Source: Acidobacteriota bacterium (GTDB lineage Bacteria > Acidobacteriota > Terriglobia > Acidiferrales > UBA7541). Taken from it: a stretch of DNA of 64,000 nucleotides. The stretch covers positions 2,609-66,608 of the forward strand of contig PMTV01000025.1 of the NCBI GenBank assembly GCA_003167215.1, given 5' to 3'. The translations under genes and the position numbers were made by a program. A model generated the notes under the pieces. That model saw only the letters and a list, made by a program, of their open reading frames with translations. It was not told where the DNA came from and ran no database searches. Positions 37,687 to 47,566 of the stretch are shown piece by piece; within the stretch, counting starts at the first letter, position 1; every line of letters begins with the position of its first letter.

Positions 37687-38307
37687 GTGGATATCGTCAA
37701 GGGCAACATGGGCTGGATCGAAGTGGTCGTCGGGCCGATGTTTTCCGGGAAGAGCGAAGAACTCATTCGTCGCCTGCGACGCGCGGAAATTGCAAAACAG
37801 CGCGTTCAGATTTTCAAGCCGGTAATCGACCAGCGCTACGCCAAGAACGGAATCGTTTCCCACTCCGGCTTGGAGCTGGATTCGGAGCTGGTGCAAACCG
37901 GTGAAGATATTCTCTCGAAAGTCGCTTCGCGCACGGAAGTCGTCGGTATTGACGAAGCGCAATTTCTCGGTGAAAGCGTCGTGGAGAGCTGCGTAAAGCT
38001 CGCCGATCTGGGCAAGCGCGTGATCGTCGCGGGACTCGATACCGATTTCATGGGCCGCCCCTTCGAGCCCATGCCGCGCCTGCTGGCCGTTGCCGAAGAA
38101 ATTACAAAATTGCTGGCGATCTGCATGCGTTGCGGTAATCCTGCCGTGCATACGCAGCGGCTGGTGGCCTCGGAAGAGTTGATCGTCGTAGGCGCGGGCG
38201 GAATGTACGAAGCGCGTTGCCGGCGCTGCTTTGAGCCGCAGCTCGCATTGCAGAAGATCGAAGAGGGGAAATTGGCGCCGGTGCCGAAAGCTCGCGCAGC
38301 GGGCTGA
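37687..38307 (+). CDS. tdk: Thymidine kinase
   Basis: 206 residues from a GTG at 37687 with AAGGGGG upstream; an ATG at 37708 is an alternative. [23 protein letters not shown] is the P-loop, GIDEAQFL holds the catalytic Glu, and the C-terminal Cys pairs (CMRC and CRRC) form the zinc lasso of type II thymidine kinases. It phosphorylates thymidine in the salvage pathway. A full-length standard enzyme. Confidence 0.95.
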   Translation: MDIVKGNMGWIEVVVGPMFSGKSEELIRRLRRAEIAKQRVQIFKPVIDQRYAKNGIVSHSGLELDSELVQTGEDILSKVASRTEVVGIDEAQFLGESVVESCVKLADLGKRVIVAGLDTDFMGRPFEPMPRLLAVAEEITKLLAICMRCGNPAVHTQRLVASEELIVVGAGGMYEARCRRCFEPQLALQKIEEGKLAPVPKARAAG

Positions 38308-38400
38308 TTTGCCGTTCGCTCTGCAACCATCCGCCCCCGCGAAGAATCCATATTCACCTGAGCGGCAAAAAGCCCTAAAATAGGTGCTGGTCAGGCTGCC

Positions 38401-39282
38401 ATGTATATCCGCCAAATTATTCTCCTTGGGGCCGCGCTTGCTATCAGCGCGGATCGAGCGGACATCAATCGTTATCGCACGCCCGTGCTTCCCGACGCTC
38501 CCATCCCGAACTCTTTGCCCGCCTCCGGCCGCTCTACCGATTTGTTCGGCCCGGCCGTTTTCATCTCTGTGGTCGAGCAGTCGCCCAACAAGCAAACGTC
38601 GCTGCAACCCCAGTCGCGCCTGGAAATCGTCCGCTACGTCTCGGGGGAGTTTGCGAAAGTCGTGTCGCCGATTCCTGCGGGAAGAAAAGGATTCAGAATC
38701 CCGGTCGGCCAGAAACTGGATGACAGAGAACTTAGAAATGCCCTGCGTCATGACGGCGCCGCGGTAAATACAGGCGAAACCGTCCAAGTGACGAATATTG
38801 AATTTCGCGCCAAAGAAATAGTCGTGCAGGTGAACGGCGGCGCAAGAAAACATTTCAATTTGCGCGAGCACGTTCAGATCAGCGCCGGAGGTTCTACGAG
38901 CCCGCTGCCGTCCGGCCCGCAACAAAGGCCCGGTGGGACGTTGATTCTTGATTACGGCAAGCCTGTGCCGGACATGAGCGCCGATGATGTGATGACCGCG
39001 CTGCAAGCCTTCCTGAGTTTTTCAAAGGAGCAATCCGCCGCGGTGAACTGGGTAGATACATTGCCGCCGCAGTTTAGAGACGCAATCAAAGATCAAAAAG
39101 CGGTTGCGGGCATGGACCACGAGATGGTGCTTGCGGCCCTGGGCCGGCCGGATCACAAAGTCCGCGAGCGCGATCCGGACGGCACGGAGACGGAAGACTG
39201 GATTTACGGCAATCCTCCCGCACGCACAGTCTTTGTCACCTTTACCGGGGATAAGGTCATCCGCGTGAAGGAATTCGATTGA
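38401..39282 (+). CDS. Hypothetical exported protein with C-terminal SmpA/OmlA-like motif
   Basis: 293 residues with a short N-terminal hydrophobic stretch (IRQIILLGAALAIS) that may be a signal peptide. The middle has beta-rich segments (VQVTNIEFRAKEIVVQVNG). The C-terminal MVLAALGRPDHKVRERDPDG, EDWIYG and FVTFTGDKVIRVKEFD resemble the BamE/SmpA/OmlA fold in which a helix is followed by a three-stranded sheet. No specific family is recognised. It lies 102 bp upstream of gapA. Confidence 0.6.
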   Translation: MYIRQIILLGAALAISADRADINRYRTPVLPDAPIPNSLPASGRSTDLFGPAVFISVVEQSPNKQTSLQPQSRLEIVRYVSGEFAKVVSPIPAGRKGFRIPVGQKLDDRELRNALRHDGAAVNTGETVQVTNIEFRAKEIVVQVNGGARKHFNLREHVQISAGGSTSPLPSGPQQRPGGTLILDYGKPVPDMSADDVMTALQAFLSFSKEQSAAVNWVDTLPPQFRDAIKDQKAVAGMDHEMVLAALGRPDHKVRERDPDGTETEDWIYGNPPARTVFVTFTGDKVIRVKEFD

Positions 39283-39384
39283 CCGCGTTGACTTTTCTCG
39301 TTCTGCGCCCTAGCATCACCGTTCGTAAATACCTGCGGACGGATTTGTCTCTGTCCGTATCCATCGCGTGTGCCCGGAGGGCGA

Positions 39385-40389
39385 ATGTCGATTAAGGTCG
39401 GAATTAACGGGTTCGGACGTATCGGTCGCAATATTTTCCGCGCCGCGATGGAAGATCCTGCCATAGAAATTGTAGCCGTCAACGACATTACCGACTCCAA
39501 AACCCTGGCGCATCTGCTCAAATACGATTCAATTTTGGGCAACCTGCCTAATAAAGTCACGCATACGGAAGACACCATCGCGGTGGACGGCAAAGCATTC
39601 AAGGTTTTCCGCGTGAAAGACCCCGGGGAAATTGATTGGACATCCGTGGGCGCATCGATCGTTGTTGAATCCACTGGACTTTTCACTGCCGGCGCCAACG
39701 CGCGCAAGCACATCCGCGGCTCGGTGAAAAAAGTAATTATTTCCGCTCCGGCCACGGATCCGGACGCCACCTTCGTTCTCGGCGTGAACGACAAATCCTA
39801 CGATCCGGCGAAGCATCACGTCATTTCTAACGCGTCTTGTACCACAAATTGCCTCGCCCCCGTCGCGAAGGTGATTCATGAAACCTTCGGAATAAACGTC
39901 GGAACCATGACCACTATCCATTCCTACACCAATGATCAAAAACTTCTCGACCTGCCGCATCCGGATCTCCGGCGCGCGCGAGCCGCCGCGCTTTCCATGA
40001 TTCCCACTTCCACCGGCGCCGCGAAAGCTCTTCACCTCGTGATTCCCGAACTCAAGGGAAAGCTGGATGGTTTTTCGCTGCGCGTGCCCACGCCCAATGT
40101 TAGCGTCGTGGATTTGACGGTGATGACGAACAAGCCCGCGACGGTCGAGAGTGTAAACGCGGCACTGAAGAAGGCAGCCGAAGGGCCTATGAAGGGCATC
40201 CTGGCCTATACCGATGAAGAATTGGTCTCCATCGACTTCCGCGGCAATCCGAATTCTTCGATTGTGGATTCCGGCTACACGCGCGTGGTCGGCACGAACT
40301 GCGTGAAGATCCTCGCGTGGTACGACAACGAGTGGGGCTACTCGAGCCGCTGCCGCGACTTGATTAAACTTCTTGCCGCGCGGCTCTAA
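39385..40389 (+). CDS. gapA: Glyceraldehyde-3-phosphate dehydrogenase
   Basis: 334 residues, usual length. The ATG at 39385 follows GGAGGG; a longer frame to 39370 is less likely. IKVGINGFGRIGRNIFRAA is the NAD-binding loop, SNASCTTNCLAP holds the catalytic Cys and WYDNEWGYSSR is the C-terminal signature. It catalyses the NAD-linked oxidation of glyceraldehyde-3-phosphate in glycolysis. First of a gapA-pgk-tpiA-secG row, 45 bp before pgk. Confidence 0.97.
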   Translation: MSIKVGINGFGRIGRNIFRAAMEDPAIEIVAVNDITDSKTLAHLLKYDSILGNLPNKVTHTEDTIAVDGKAFKVFRVKDPGEIDWTSVGASIVVESTGLFTAGANARKHIRGSVKKVIISAPATDPDATFVLGVNDKSYDPAKHHVISNASCTTNCLAPVAKVIHETFGINVGTMTTIHSYTNDQKLLDLPHPDLRRARAAALSMIPTSTGAAKALHLVIPELKGKLDGFSLRVPTPNVSVVDLTVMTNKPATVESVNAALKKAAEGPMKGILAYTDEELVSIDFRGNPNSSIVDSGYTRVVGTNCVKILAWYDNEWGYSSRCRDLIKLLAARL

Positions 40390-40434
40390 TTTTCCTGACC
40401 ACAGACATTGCAACCCGTCATCAGCGCTGCAAGT

Positions 40435-41649
40435 ATGAATAAGCTATCCATTCGCGATCTTGAAATGTCCGGCAAACGCGTGTTCATCCGCGTGGACTTT
40501 AACGTCCCGATGGACGGCGCGAAGATCGAGGACGACACCCGCATCCGCGAGACCCTCCCCACGTTGCGCCTCGCAATCGACCGCGGCGCGCGGCTTGTTC
40601 TCGCATCTCATCTCGGCCGCCCCAAAGGCAAAATCGATCTGAAGTACAGTCTTGCGCTCGTCGCTGCCCGCCTGAGCGAACTTCTCGGCCGGCCGGTCGC
40701 GTTCGCCGGCGATTGTGTGGGCGCGGATGCCGAAGCGGAAAGCAAAGCGTTGCGCGACGGAGAAGTGCTGCTTCTTGAGAATGTCCGGTTTCACCCGCAA
40801 GAAGAAGCCAACGACCCGGAATTTTCGCGTCAGCTAGCGCAGTTGTGCGACCAGCTTTTCGTCTGCGACGCATTTGGTTCCTCGCATCGCGCGCATGCCT
40901 CCGTTGTCGGCATCACCAAATTTGTTCGCCAGGCCGCCGCGGGCCTGCTGATGGAAAAGGAACTCACTTACCTCGGGAAAGCGGTATCGAATCCGGACCG
41001 CCCGTTCGTTGCCATTCTCGGTGGCGCAAAAGTTTCCGACAAAATTGAAGTTGTGCAGAATCTGATGAAACTCGCGGACGCCATGCTGATCGGCGGCGCC
41101 ATGGCCTACACCTTTCTAAAATCGCAAGGCCTTCCGGTGGGGAAGTCCCTGGTCGAAAACGACAAGCTGGATCTTGCGCGGAATCTTCTCGAAGAAACGC
41201 GCCGCCGTAAATTCCGTTTTGTTCTCCCTGTGGATCATGTCCTCGCTGAATCGCCCGATTCGGCATCCTCTCGCGTGACGGACATCGCACAGACTCCGGA
41301 AAACTTGATGGGCCTCGACATTGGTTCGAAAACTATCGCGCTCTTCAATCAGGAAATTGCCGGCGCGCGCACGATTGTGTGGAACGGTCCAGTGGGCATG
41401 TTCGAGAAACCCGCATTCGCTCAAGGTACTCTGGCCATTGCGCGGGCCGTGGCTGCGGCATCCGCTGCCGGCGCTACCTCGATCGTCGGCGGCGGGGATT
41501 CCGTCGCCGCAGTCGAACGGTCTGGCCTCGCTTCAAAAATTTCCCACATCTCCACCGGTGGCGGCGCATCTCTCGAATTTCTTGCCGGCAAAAAACTTCC
41601 CGGCGTCGAAGCGCTTACGAACAAATCCGAAAGCCGGAAGGAAAATTAA
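40435..41649 (+). CDS. pgk: Phosphoglycerate kinase
   Basis: 404 residues from the ATG at 40435; no strong ribosome binding site is seen and a TTG at 40408 is an unlikely alternative. [15 protein letters not shown] is the N-terminal signature, [10 protein letters not shown] and [10 protein letters not shown] bind substrate, and [15 protein letters not shown] is the nucleotide-binding C-terminal block. It makes ATP from 1,3-bisphosphoglycerate. Confidence 0.97.
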   Translation: MNKLSIRDLEMSGKRVFIRVDFNVPMDGAKIEDDTRIRETLPTLRLAIDRGARLVLASHLGRPKGKIDLKYSLALVAARLSELLGRPVAFAGDCVGADAEAESKALRDGEVLLLENVRFHPQEEANDPEFSRQLAQLCDQLFVCDAFGSSHRAHASVVGITKFVRQAAAGLLMEKELTYLGKAVSNPDRPFVAILGGAKVSDKIEVVQNLMKLADAMLIGGAMAYTFLKSQGLPVGKSLVENDKLDLARNLLEETRRRKFRFVLPVDHVLAESPDSASSRVTDIAQTPENLMGLDIGSKTIALFNQEIAGARTIVWNGPVGMFEKPAFAQGTLAIARAVAAASAAGATSIVGGGDSVAAVERSGLASKISHISTGGGASLEFLAGKKLPGVEALTNKSESRKEN

Positions 41650-41650
41650 A

Positions 41651-42403
41651 TTGTCCCGCCGCCCCGCAATCGCCGGCAATTGGAAGATGTACAAGACTCA
41701 GGCGCAAACGCGCGAGTTCTTTTCCGCCTTCAAACCGCTCGTGGCCAGCTCCCGGCATTGCGAAATCATCATTGCGCCTCCGTTCACGGCGCTTTCCGTT
41801 GCCGTGGAAGCCGCAGCCGGCTCCGCGATTGCCATTGCTGCGCAGAACGCACACTGGGAACGCGAAGGCGCTTTCACCGGCGAAATATCCATGTCCATGC
41901 TTGTGGAAGCAGGCTGTCGCGGCGTAATTATCGGCCATTCAGAACGTCGGCAATACTTCGGAGAGACCGACGAATCCGTGAATCGTAAGCTGCGCGCCGC
42001 GCTCCAGGCTGGACTCACTCCCATCGTTTGCGTCGGCGAAACAGCCGCCGAGCGCGACGCAAATCTGACCCACGCCGTGCTGAAACGCCAGTTTGAGGGC
42101 GGCTTGCTCGCGTTGACCGATGCGGACTTCTCGCGTATTCTCTTAGCTTACGAACCGGTCTGGGCCATCGGTACCGGGCGGACTGCGACGCCGGAAATTG
42201 CGGCCGCTGTTCACCGCTTTTTGCGCGAACTCGCCGCCAAGCAGTTTTCGCCGGAATGTGCCTCCGCACTTCGTATCCTCTACGGCGGAAGCGTCAAGCC
42301 TGACAACATAAAAGGGTTGATGGCGCAGGAGGAGATTGACGGCGCGCTGGTCGGTGGCGCGAGCCTGGATGCAAAGTCGTTCGCCGCAATCGTGAATTTC
42401 TAA
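41651..42403 (+). CDS. tpiA: Triosephosphate isomerase
   Basis: 250 residues from a TTG at 41651, one base after the pgk stop, with GGAAGGA about nine bases upstream. The frame is also open within pgk but without coding character. AIAGNWKMYKT carries the catalytic Lys, VIIGHSERRQYFGET the catalytic His, LLAYEPVWAIGTGRTATPE the catalytic Glu and flexible loop, and ILYGGSVKPDNIKG the phosphate site. The TTG start may tune the ratio to pgk. Confidence 0.96.
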   Translation: MSRRPAIAGNWKMYKTQAQTREFFSAFKPLVASSRHCEIIIAPPFTALSVAVEAAAGSAIAIAAQNAHWEREGAFTGEISMSMLVEAGCRGVIIGHSERRQYFGETDESVNRKLRAALQAGLTPIVCVGETAAERDANLTHAVLKRQFEGGLLALTDADFSRILLAYEPVWAIGTGRTATPEIAAAVHRFLRELAAKQFSPECASALRILYGGSVKPDNIKGLMAQEEIDGALVGGASLDAKSFAAIVNF

Positions 42404-42451
42404 ATGCCGCTAGCCAGCTGGAATTAGCGGCCGCACTTACTGGAGTGAGAA

Positions 42452-42898
42452 ATGTCATCGTGGACCAGATGGGGTTTATCGCTAATAGTCGCCATCGCCC
42501 TGATTTGGGTGGGTTGGCGGATTTCGTTTATTCTTGTAACGCTGCACGTAGCCGTTTGTTTCGTGTTGATCATCGTCATCATGTTGCAGAGCGGCTCGGC
42601 TGCGGATTTAGCCGGGGCTTTCGGCGGAGCGGGCAGTCAGACCGCGTTTGGTCCTCGCGGCGCGGCGACGTTCCTTTCGCGCGCCACCACATGGTGTGCC
42701 ATTGTCTTCATGATGACCTCGCTTACGCTATCAGTGAAGCGCGCTCCTTCGGAAGGAGCTGGCATTAATTCCATCATCGAGGACACGGAACACCCGGCAT
42801 CAAAGCCGGACAAGCCTGCGGCTCCTAAAGGCGTTCAGATACCGCTGGCTCCGCCTGCACAGGCGCCGGCGCAGCCCGCAGCGCCTCCGAAGAAATAA
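42452..42898 (+). CDS. secG: Preprotein translocase subunit SecG
   Basis: 148 residues. Two TM helices (LIVAIALIWVGWRISFILVTLHVAVCFVLIIVIM region and TWCAIVFMMTSLTLSV) flank the conserved MLQSGSAADLAGAFGGAGSQTAFG loop of SecG. The C-terminus is a Pro/Ala-rich tail of about 50 residues, longer than in E. coli. SecG assists the SecYE protein-export channel. Its place after tpiA is a frequent bacterial arrangement. Confidence 0.93.
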   Translation: MSSWTRWGLSLIVAIALIWVGWRISFILVTLHVAVCFVLIIVIMLQSGSAADLAGAFGGAGSQTAFGPRGAATFLSRATTWCAIVFMMTSLTLSVKRAPSEGAGINSIIEDTEHPASKPDKPAAPKGVQIPLAPPAQAPAQPAAPPKK

Positions 42899-42972
42899 TG
42901 CACAGACTTAAATCTTCGTGTCCGGGAGCGAACTTCTAAGAGTATTGTAGCTTTTGTACGTAGCCCCAAATT

Positions 42973-43059
42973 GCGGCTGTGGCGGAATTGGCAGACGCAC
43001 CAGCTTGAGGGGCTGGCGGTCGCAAGACCGTGGTGGTTCGAATCCACTCAGCCGCACCA
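42973..43059 (+). tRNA. tRNA-Leu (GAG)
   Basis: Acceptor GCGGCTG pairs with CAGCCGC. The anticodon arm CCAGC-TTGAGGG-GCTGG gives GAG. A long variable arm (GGTCGCAAGACC) as in class II tRNAs, T loop TTCGAAT, and encoded CCA at 43057-43059. 87 bases. Confidence 0.97.
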
Positions 43060-43205
43060 CTTCTTTTACAATCACTCCCGCCCATAGTCTTCCTTCTGCT
43101 TGAAACTAAAATTTCGCGATCAGCCGGGAGGTTGAGTCGAGGGGGAGAATCCGCGGTATACTTCCGCGCTCGGTATTGCAAAATCAAAATCCAGGTGGAC
43201 CACGA

Positions 43206-44225
43206 ATGGTTGCAGAGCGTCAAACTCCTCCCGCACATGTCGGCGTATTCCTGCTGTTAAATGGCGCTCACGTCGCAGGTGCTGTCTCCTGCCTGGCGCA
43301 ACTCGGAATCCCCGATCTCGTCGAAGCAGCTCCCAAATCTGCCGAGGAACTCGCAAAACAAATTGGTGCGGACCCGCAAGCGCTCTACCGTCTCATGCGC
43401 GCCACCGCCTGTGTGGGAGTGCTATCGGAGGATCCGGATGGAAAGTTTTCGCAAACGCCGATGTCCACCGTTCTGCGCACCAATGCGACTCCCAGTCTGC
43501 GGGCCCTTGCGATCATGGCGGGGAGAGAGTGGCACGGGCGCGGGTGGTCGCACCTGGAATATTGCGTCCGAGCCGGCAAGCAAGCGCTTGAGCAGATCTA
43601 CGGCGCTCCTGTCTTCGAATATCTGAAGCAAAATCCGGCGGAAGGACAAATTTTCAACGATGCCATGACCCAGATTTCCATGATCGATAGCCCCGCCGTC
43701 GCCGACGCCTACAATTTTGACGGCATTCATTCCATCGTGGACATCGCAGGCGGCCACGGACTTCTGCTGGCTACTATCCTGAAGAGGAATCCGCAGTTGA
43801 GAGGCACGCTCTACGATATGCCGCACGTTATTGAGGGAGCCAAAAACGGGCCGCTCAAGCCTGTGATGGAACGCTGCACCCTCACGTCCGGCGATATGTT
43901 TTCCTCCGTTCCAGCAGGCGCCGATGCTTACATCATGAAACACATCATCCATGACTGGCAGGATGATCGCTGCGTCCAGATACTCAAAGCCTGCCGAAAA
44001 GGCGTGAATTCCGGCGGCAGACTCCTCGTGGTTGACAACGTCATTCAGCCGGGCAACGACTTCTCCCCGAGCAAGTTCCTCGATCTGCAAATGCTTATTT
44101 TCCCCAGCGGATGCGAGCGAACCGAAAAACAGTTTCGTGACTTGTTTGCGGCGGCGGGTTGGAAGTTAAGCCGGATCACGCCCACGGTCGCTGCCGATTC
44201 GATCGTCGAGGGAGTTCCAGCGTAA
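43206..44225 (+). CDS. SAM-dependent O-methyltransferase (family 2)
   Basis: 339 residues; AGGTGGA lies six bases before the ATG at 43206. The N-terminal 90 residues form the winged-helix dimerisation domain of plant-type O-methyltransferases (SAEELAKQIGADPQALYRLMRA). The methyltransferase domain has SIVDIAGGHGLLLATILKRNP (SAM loop), LYDMPHVIEGA, and YIMKHIIHDWQDDRCVQIL with the His-Asp pair usual for the catalytic His. The substrate is a hydroxyl of an unknown, probably aromatic, compound. It stands alone after tRNA-Leu. Confidence 0.88.
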   Translation: MVAERQTPPAHVGVFLLLNGAHVAGAVSCLAQLGIPDLVEAAPKSAEELAKQIGADPQALYRLMRATACVGVLSEDPDGKFSQTPMSTVLRTNATPSLRALAIMAGREWHGRGWSHLEYCVRAGKQALEQIYGAPVFEYLKQNPAEGQIFNDAMTQISMIDSPAVADAYNFDGIHSIVDIAGGHGLLLATILKRNPQLRGTLYDMPHVIEGAKNGPLKPVMERCTLTSGDMFSSVPAGADAYIMKHIIHDWQDDRCVQILKACRKGVNSGGRLLVVDNVIQPGNDFSPSKFLDLQMLIFPSGCERTEKQFRDLFAAAGWKLSRITPTVAADSIVEGVPA

Positions 44226-44339
44226 CGCACCAAGACTACACGCCTGAGTTTTTAATCCGCCCGTTCAAGATCAAATAAATTTGTTTGTAGATTGCGATCG
44301 GCAGGACCGGCTTGTGCGTATAGCGGAAGTTTTCGGCGG

Positions 44340-44975
44340 TTAGTCCCAGAAATCATCGCGATCGAGAAGCTCGACTCCGATTTGTCTCCGGCCGTCTCCA
44401 TCGTACCGGCAGTAAACTACGCGTGCTTGCGCGCGGCTTCCTTTATCTCGACGGCAAAGCACCACGGTCCCGCCCGCTTCCACCGGGTGACGGCACACGA
44501 GCCCGGCCCCGTGCTGGCTGACGGTAACCGTCCAAGTTTCTTCCTCCCACGTCCGGCTGGGATCTTCCCGCCGAAGCCAGACAGGTACGGACGATGAAAG
44601 CCGCGGGCTGCGCCGCAAGCCCTTGCTCAATTGCGAGGCGCGCAAAAGAAATTCGAGAAGTTGGCTCTTGGTCTCCGAATCGGAGAATCGGTCGCACTCA
44701 GAGAGTTTTTGGACCTGTTCCACGCTTTCGCTCAAGAATTTTCTGAGGGACTCGGTTTCGGTGCTGGCAGGCTGGCTTTTCAACCTTTCGTTTCGCGCTT
44801 CAAGTTCCTGGAAGCAGACAACCAGAAAATGTTCCATGCACAGGCGCCGGGCATCGAAATCCGCAACTGCCGGTTCGCCGCAGGCCTCGGAGCTGCAAAA
44901 AATTCCTTGAACCGCCTTTGGCGCTTCCGGTGATTCCATTTGATTTTCCGTTGAGGGCCTGGCGATATTGAACAT
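44340..44975 (-). CDS. PilZ-like domain protein with N-terminal Cys/His motif
   Basis: 211 residues. The N-terminus has Cys and His spacing (CSSEACGEPAVADFDARRLCMEH) that could bind zinc, then a helical segment, then a C-terminal beta-barrel starting SPRLSSSVPVWLRRED with a later GRRQIGVELL strand, like the PilZ fold. The Arg-x-x-x-Arg c-di-GMP motif is not clean. It starts 7 bp after the larger PilZ gene; its AGGA ribosome binding site overlaps that gene's TAG. Confidence 0.6.
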   Translation of the reverse strand: MFNIARPSTENQMESPEAPKAVQGIFCSSEACGEPAVADFDARRLCMEHFLVVCFQELEARNERLKSQPASTETESLRKFLSESVEQVQKLSECDRFSDSETKSQLLEFLLRASQLSKGLRRSPRLSSSVPVWLRREDPSRTWEEETWTVTVSQHGAGLVCRHPVEAGGTVVLCRRDKGSRAQARVVYCRYDGDGRRQIGVELLDRDDFWD

Positions 44976-44982
44976 AAGTATC

Positions 44983-46383
44983 CTACTTGCTTTTAGGCGC
45001 TTTCCCTATTCCCTTGGCCAGATCGGAAATCGCGCCACCGACGAATTCCAGATGACTCTGGCTATAACTGGCGAGTTCGCCTGCGAACTGATGGGATGTC
45101 TCCGCGGCCTTTTCCTTTAGCGCGCTGAGAGCTTTATCCACGATAGGCTGAAACGCCTCGCGGAACACGCGCTCCGCCTCCGCCGAATGTTTCTGGCCGG
45201 CCACTCGCAGGCCGCTAAGCGCGATTTGGGCCACTTCCTTGCTCTGAGTTTCTAATTCCTCCCGAGCGGTATTGAGTCTCGCTCGAATCACTGCTTCAAA
45301 CTGTTTTTCATAACGAATGTAAGTCTCTTCGATTCGCGACGCCGATTTCTCTACCGTTCGCTCCAGAGACTTCTCGATCTCGTCTTTGCGCTTCGTCAGG
45401 TCCGATGTCACCTTCAGTGCGTTATCAATACTGGGAGCCATTTGCTCTTTCAGGCGGGTGACAATTCGGCCCACCCCTTCTTTGCGGGACGATTCCAGCA
45501 CTCCTTGGATGCGCTCCCCAGCCTTCGCCGCCAGACCTTGCGAGGACTCCTCGAGCTCACGGGTTCGCTGCTCCACTTGCTCCAGCGCTTGCTGAACATC
45601 TGCTTCAAGTTTCTTCTTCCACTGGGCGTAAAGGATTCGCGCGCTTTCTTGGCTGGCTCTATTTAATTGCTTGATGGACTGTTCGATCCAGGGGCCCGCT
45701 TGTGATGCGCTTGTTTCGGCCAAAACATTCTTCGCTTCTTCGCGAAGCGTGGCCCGCAACTCAACCAGTATCGATGCTGATTTGTCTCGAACGGCTGAAG
45801 CCGCTGCTTCCGCGAGCATGCCTTCCATCTGCTGCTGGAAATCACCCATGAGCTGGCCGGCCGGACGCCCTGCGGAGGACGACGATGGAGTCGCCTCGGG
45901 CTGGCGAGTGCTCGTGCCCTTCACGCGCTTGTCTTCGACTGCGGTGGTGGACGTTTCCGGACGCGGAACCGCAAAGGGCTTGGACTTCGACGTATCCGTA
46001 TCCAGATTGCGGGCGCCGCTGAACAGCAGCCAATCCTGCGGCGGCGCATCAATGCCCCAGATATTGCCGGGAGATTCCAACTCCACCGCCGTCTGAAACA
46101 GTCCATTGGGGTCCTTGGGCCTGTCCACCCACTTCACACGGCCGCGTGCGGAAATTGGCGGAGAATTCGGCTTTTTATTCTCGAGTTGCAAAACAACCAG
46201 CGCATTCGCCAACACCTGGTGTTTTGACAAATATTTGAAGCCGTGGCAACTGATGGTTTGAGTGGAAACTGCTTCGCTGTACGGACCACGGAAGGAATCG
46301 ACTCCTTCCACCTTCAAAGGAATGGCGTATTCTACGCGCGTGCTGCGCCGCGCTGGCCGGGATGCAGCCGAGCTATTCGACAT
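44983..46383 (-). CDS. PilZ domain protein with long coiled coil
   Basis: 466 residues. The first 125 residues are a PilZ-like barrel (ARRSTRVEYAIPLKVEGVD, then ARGRVKWVD and FQTAVELESPG). A disordered Pro/Ser-rich part runs to about residue 190. Residues 200-440 are almost wholly helical with heptads (VEQRTRELEESSQGLAAKAG, VARIVTRLKEQ-like), a long coiled coil reminiscent of apolipoprotein/MCP-like helices. A c-di-GMP-dependent scaffold is possible. First gene of a two-gene unit next to, and divergent from, the cox operon. Confidence 0.65.
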   Translation of the reverse strand: MSNSSAASRPARRSTRVEYAIPLKVEGVDSFRGPYSEAVSTQTISCHGFKYLSKHQVLANALVVLQLENKKPNSPPISARGRVKWVDRPKDPNGLFQTAVELESPGNIWGIDAPPQDWLLFSGARNLDTDTSKSKPFAVPRPETSTTAVEDKRVKGTSTRQPEATPSSSSAGRPAGQLMGDFQQQMEGMLAEAAASAVRDKSASILVELRATLREEAKNVLAETSASQAGPWIEQSIKQLNRASQESARILYAQWKKKLEADVQQALEQVEQRTRELEESSQGLAAKAGERIQGVLESSRKEGVGRIVTRLKEQMAPSIDNALKVTSDLTKRKDEIEKSLERTVEKSASRIEETYIRYEKQFEAVIRARLNTAREELETQSKEVAQIALSGLRVAGQKHSAEAERVFREAFQPIVDKALSALKEKAAETSHQFAGELASYSQSHLEFVGGAISDLAKGIGKAPKSK

Positions 46384-46602
46384 AATTGTCTCTCAGGGAC
46401 TGGAAGCTTAGGATAAGTCCTGCGGGCCGGAAATCGCGCCCAAATCGGCACTGGAATTTTCTAAGAGTTACTATCACAGGTCGGGGTCGCAGCGTGCTTA
46501 CCGCCGCGTTTAAAGTGTCGGTGCCTTGCGATCGAATTTCGCCTCGCGGCTGTTAATCGCGTCCCAAGTCTCACACGCTCAATATTTTCCTTACAATCAC
46601 TC

Positions 46603-46630
46603 TTGATATTCGGCACCGCTTGTATATGAT
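46603..46630 (+). promoter_or_regulatory. Candidate sigma-70 promoter of the cox operon
   Basis: TTGATA (46603-46608), a 16-bp spacer, and TATGAT (46625-46630), close to the consensus boxes. It ends 17 bp before the proposed coxB ATG, so the 5' leader would be short; the second Met at 46699 would have a longer one. Confidence 0.4.
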
Positions 46631-46647
46631 GCCGTTGGAAAATTAGA

Positions 46648-47538
46648 ATGCAATCCCATCGGGCGCTTCGCGCGCGCGAGGCCACGGGAGCCAGAGTGAT
46701 GCGACTCAGCAATCGCAACAGCAGTAGCGGTTCTGCGGCGCCGGCAGCCATGCTGGCGTCTCTTATAGTGATTATGGTTGCTGCGACCGTGTACGTTTTC
46801 GCCGCTAACCCTTTCCCATCCAGGCCGCCTGCGGCCATCACCAGCGTAGGCCTCCTGGTGGACCATCAGTACTTCCTCACCCTGTGCGTCACCGGCACGG
46901 TTTTCATTCTCTCTCAGCTCGGACTTGCCTACGCCATCTGGCGCTTCCGCGATCGCGGCCAGGCTGCTCATTTCACCCGCGGTAACAACACCATGGAGAT
47001 GATCTGGACTACCGCAACGATCGTCCTCTTCCTGGGACTGGGCCTCATGGGCCGTAAAGCCTGGGCCCAAGTGCGATTCACGCCTGCGGAAGCGAACGCC
47101 GTTCAAGTGGAAGTCACCACCAACCAATTCGTATTCAATTTCCGTTATCCCGGGCCGGATGGTCAATTCGGCAAGCTCGATCCCACGCAGGTGAGCGCCT
47201 CCACCGGCAATCCGCTCGGCCTCGATCCCAAGGATCCCGCCGGAAAAGACGACATCGTCGTGCCCACTCTAACGGTTCCAGTGGATCACCAAGTCGAGTT
47301 GCTGATCCGTTCGCAAGATGTGATTCACAATTTCTACGTTCGCGAATTGCGGCTTCAGCAGGACGCCGTGCCCGGAATGGTTATCCCCATCCACTTCACG
47401 GCAAACCAAATTGGGCATTATGAAATTATGTGCACCCAGCTATGCGGGCTGGGGCACTACCGCATGCGCAGCTTCCTGGACGTCGTGTCCGAAGCCGATT
47501 ACCAAAATTTCCTAAAACAACAGGGTGCCAGCCAGTGA
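46648..47538 (+). CDS. coxB: Cytochrome c oxidase subunit II
   Basis: 296 residues (279 if the start is the ATG at 46699). Two TM helices (residues 35-53 and 73-95) plus a third near 115-130, then the periplasmic cupredoxin domain. The CuA site is seen in CTQLCGLGHYRM with the first His in DVIHNFYVREL. No cytochrome c domain is appended. It takes electrons from cytochrome c and passes them to subunit I. First gene of the five-gene cox cluster. Confidence 0.95.
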   Translation: MQSHRALRAREATGARVMRLSNRNSSSGSAAPAAMLASLIVIMVAATVYVFAANPFPSRPPAAITSVGLLVDHQYFLTLCVTGTVFILSQLGLAYAIWRFRDRGQAAHFTRGNNTMEMIWTTATIVLFLGLGLMGRKAWAQVRFTPAEANAVQVEVTTNQFVFNFRYPGPDGQFGKLDPTQVSASTGNPLGLDPKDPAGKDDIVVPTLTVPVDHQVELLIRSQDVIHNFYVRELRLQQDAVPGMVIPIHFTANQIGHYEIMCTQLCGLGHYRMRSFLDVVSEADYQNFLKQQGASQ

Positions 47539-47566
47539 GCTCGACCCATCTGTCAGGAGGCCATGC

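Noticed and set aside
37666-39006. 446-codon open frame on the minus strand
   Set aside because: Antisense to thymidine kinase and the following gene; no recognisable domain.
42409-42434. GCCGCTA...TAGCGGC stem between tpiA and secG as a terminator
   Set aside because: Loop of 12 bases, no U-run, and the genes are probably co-transcribed.
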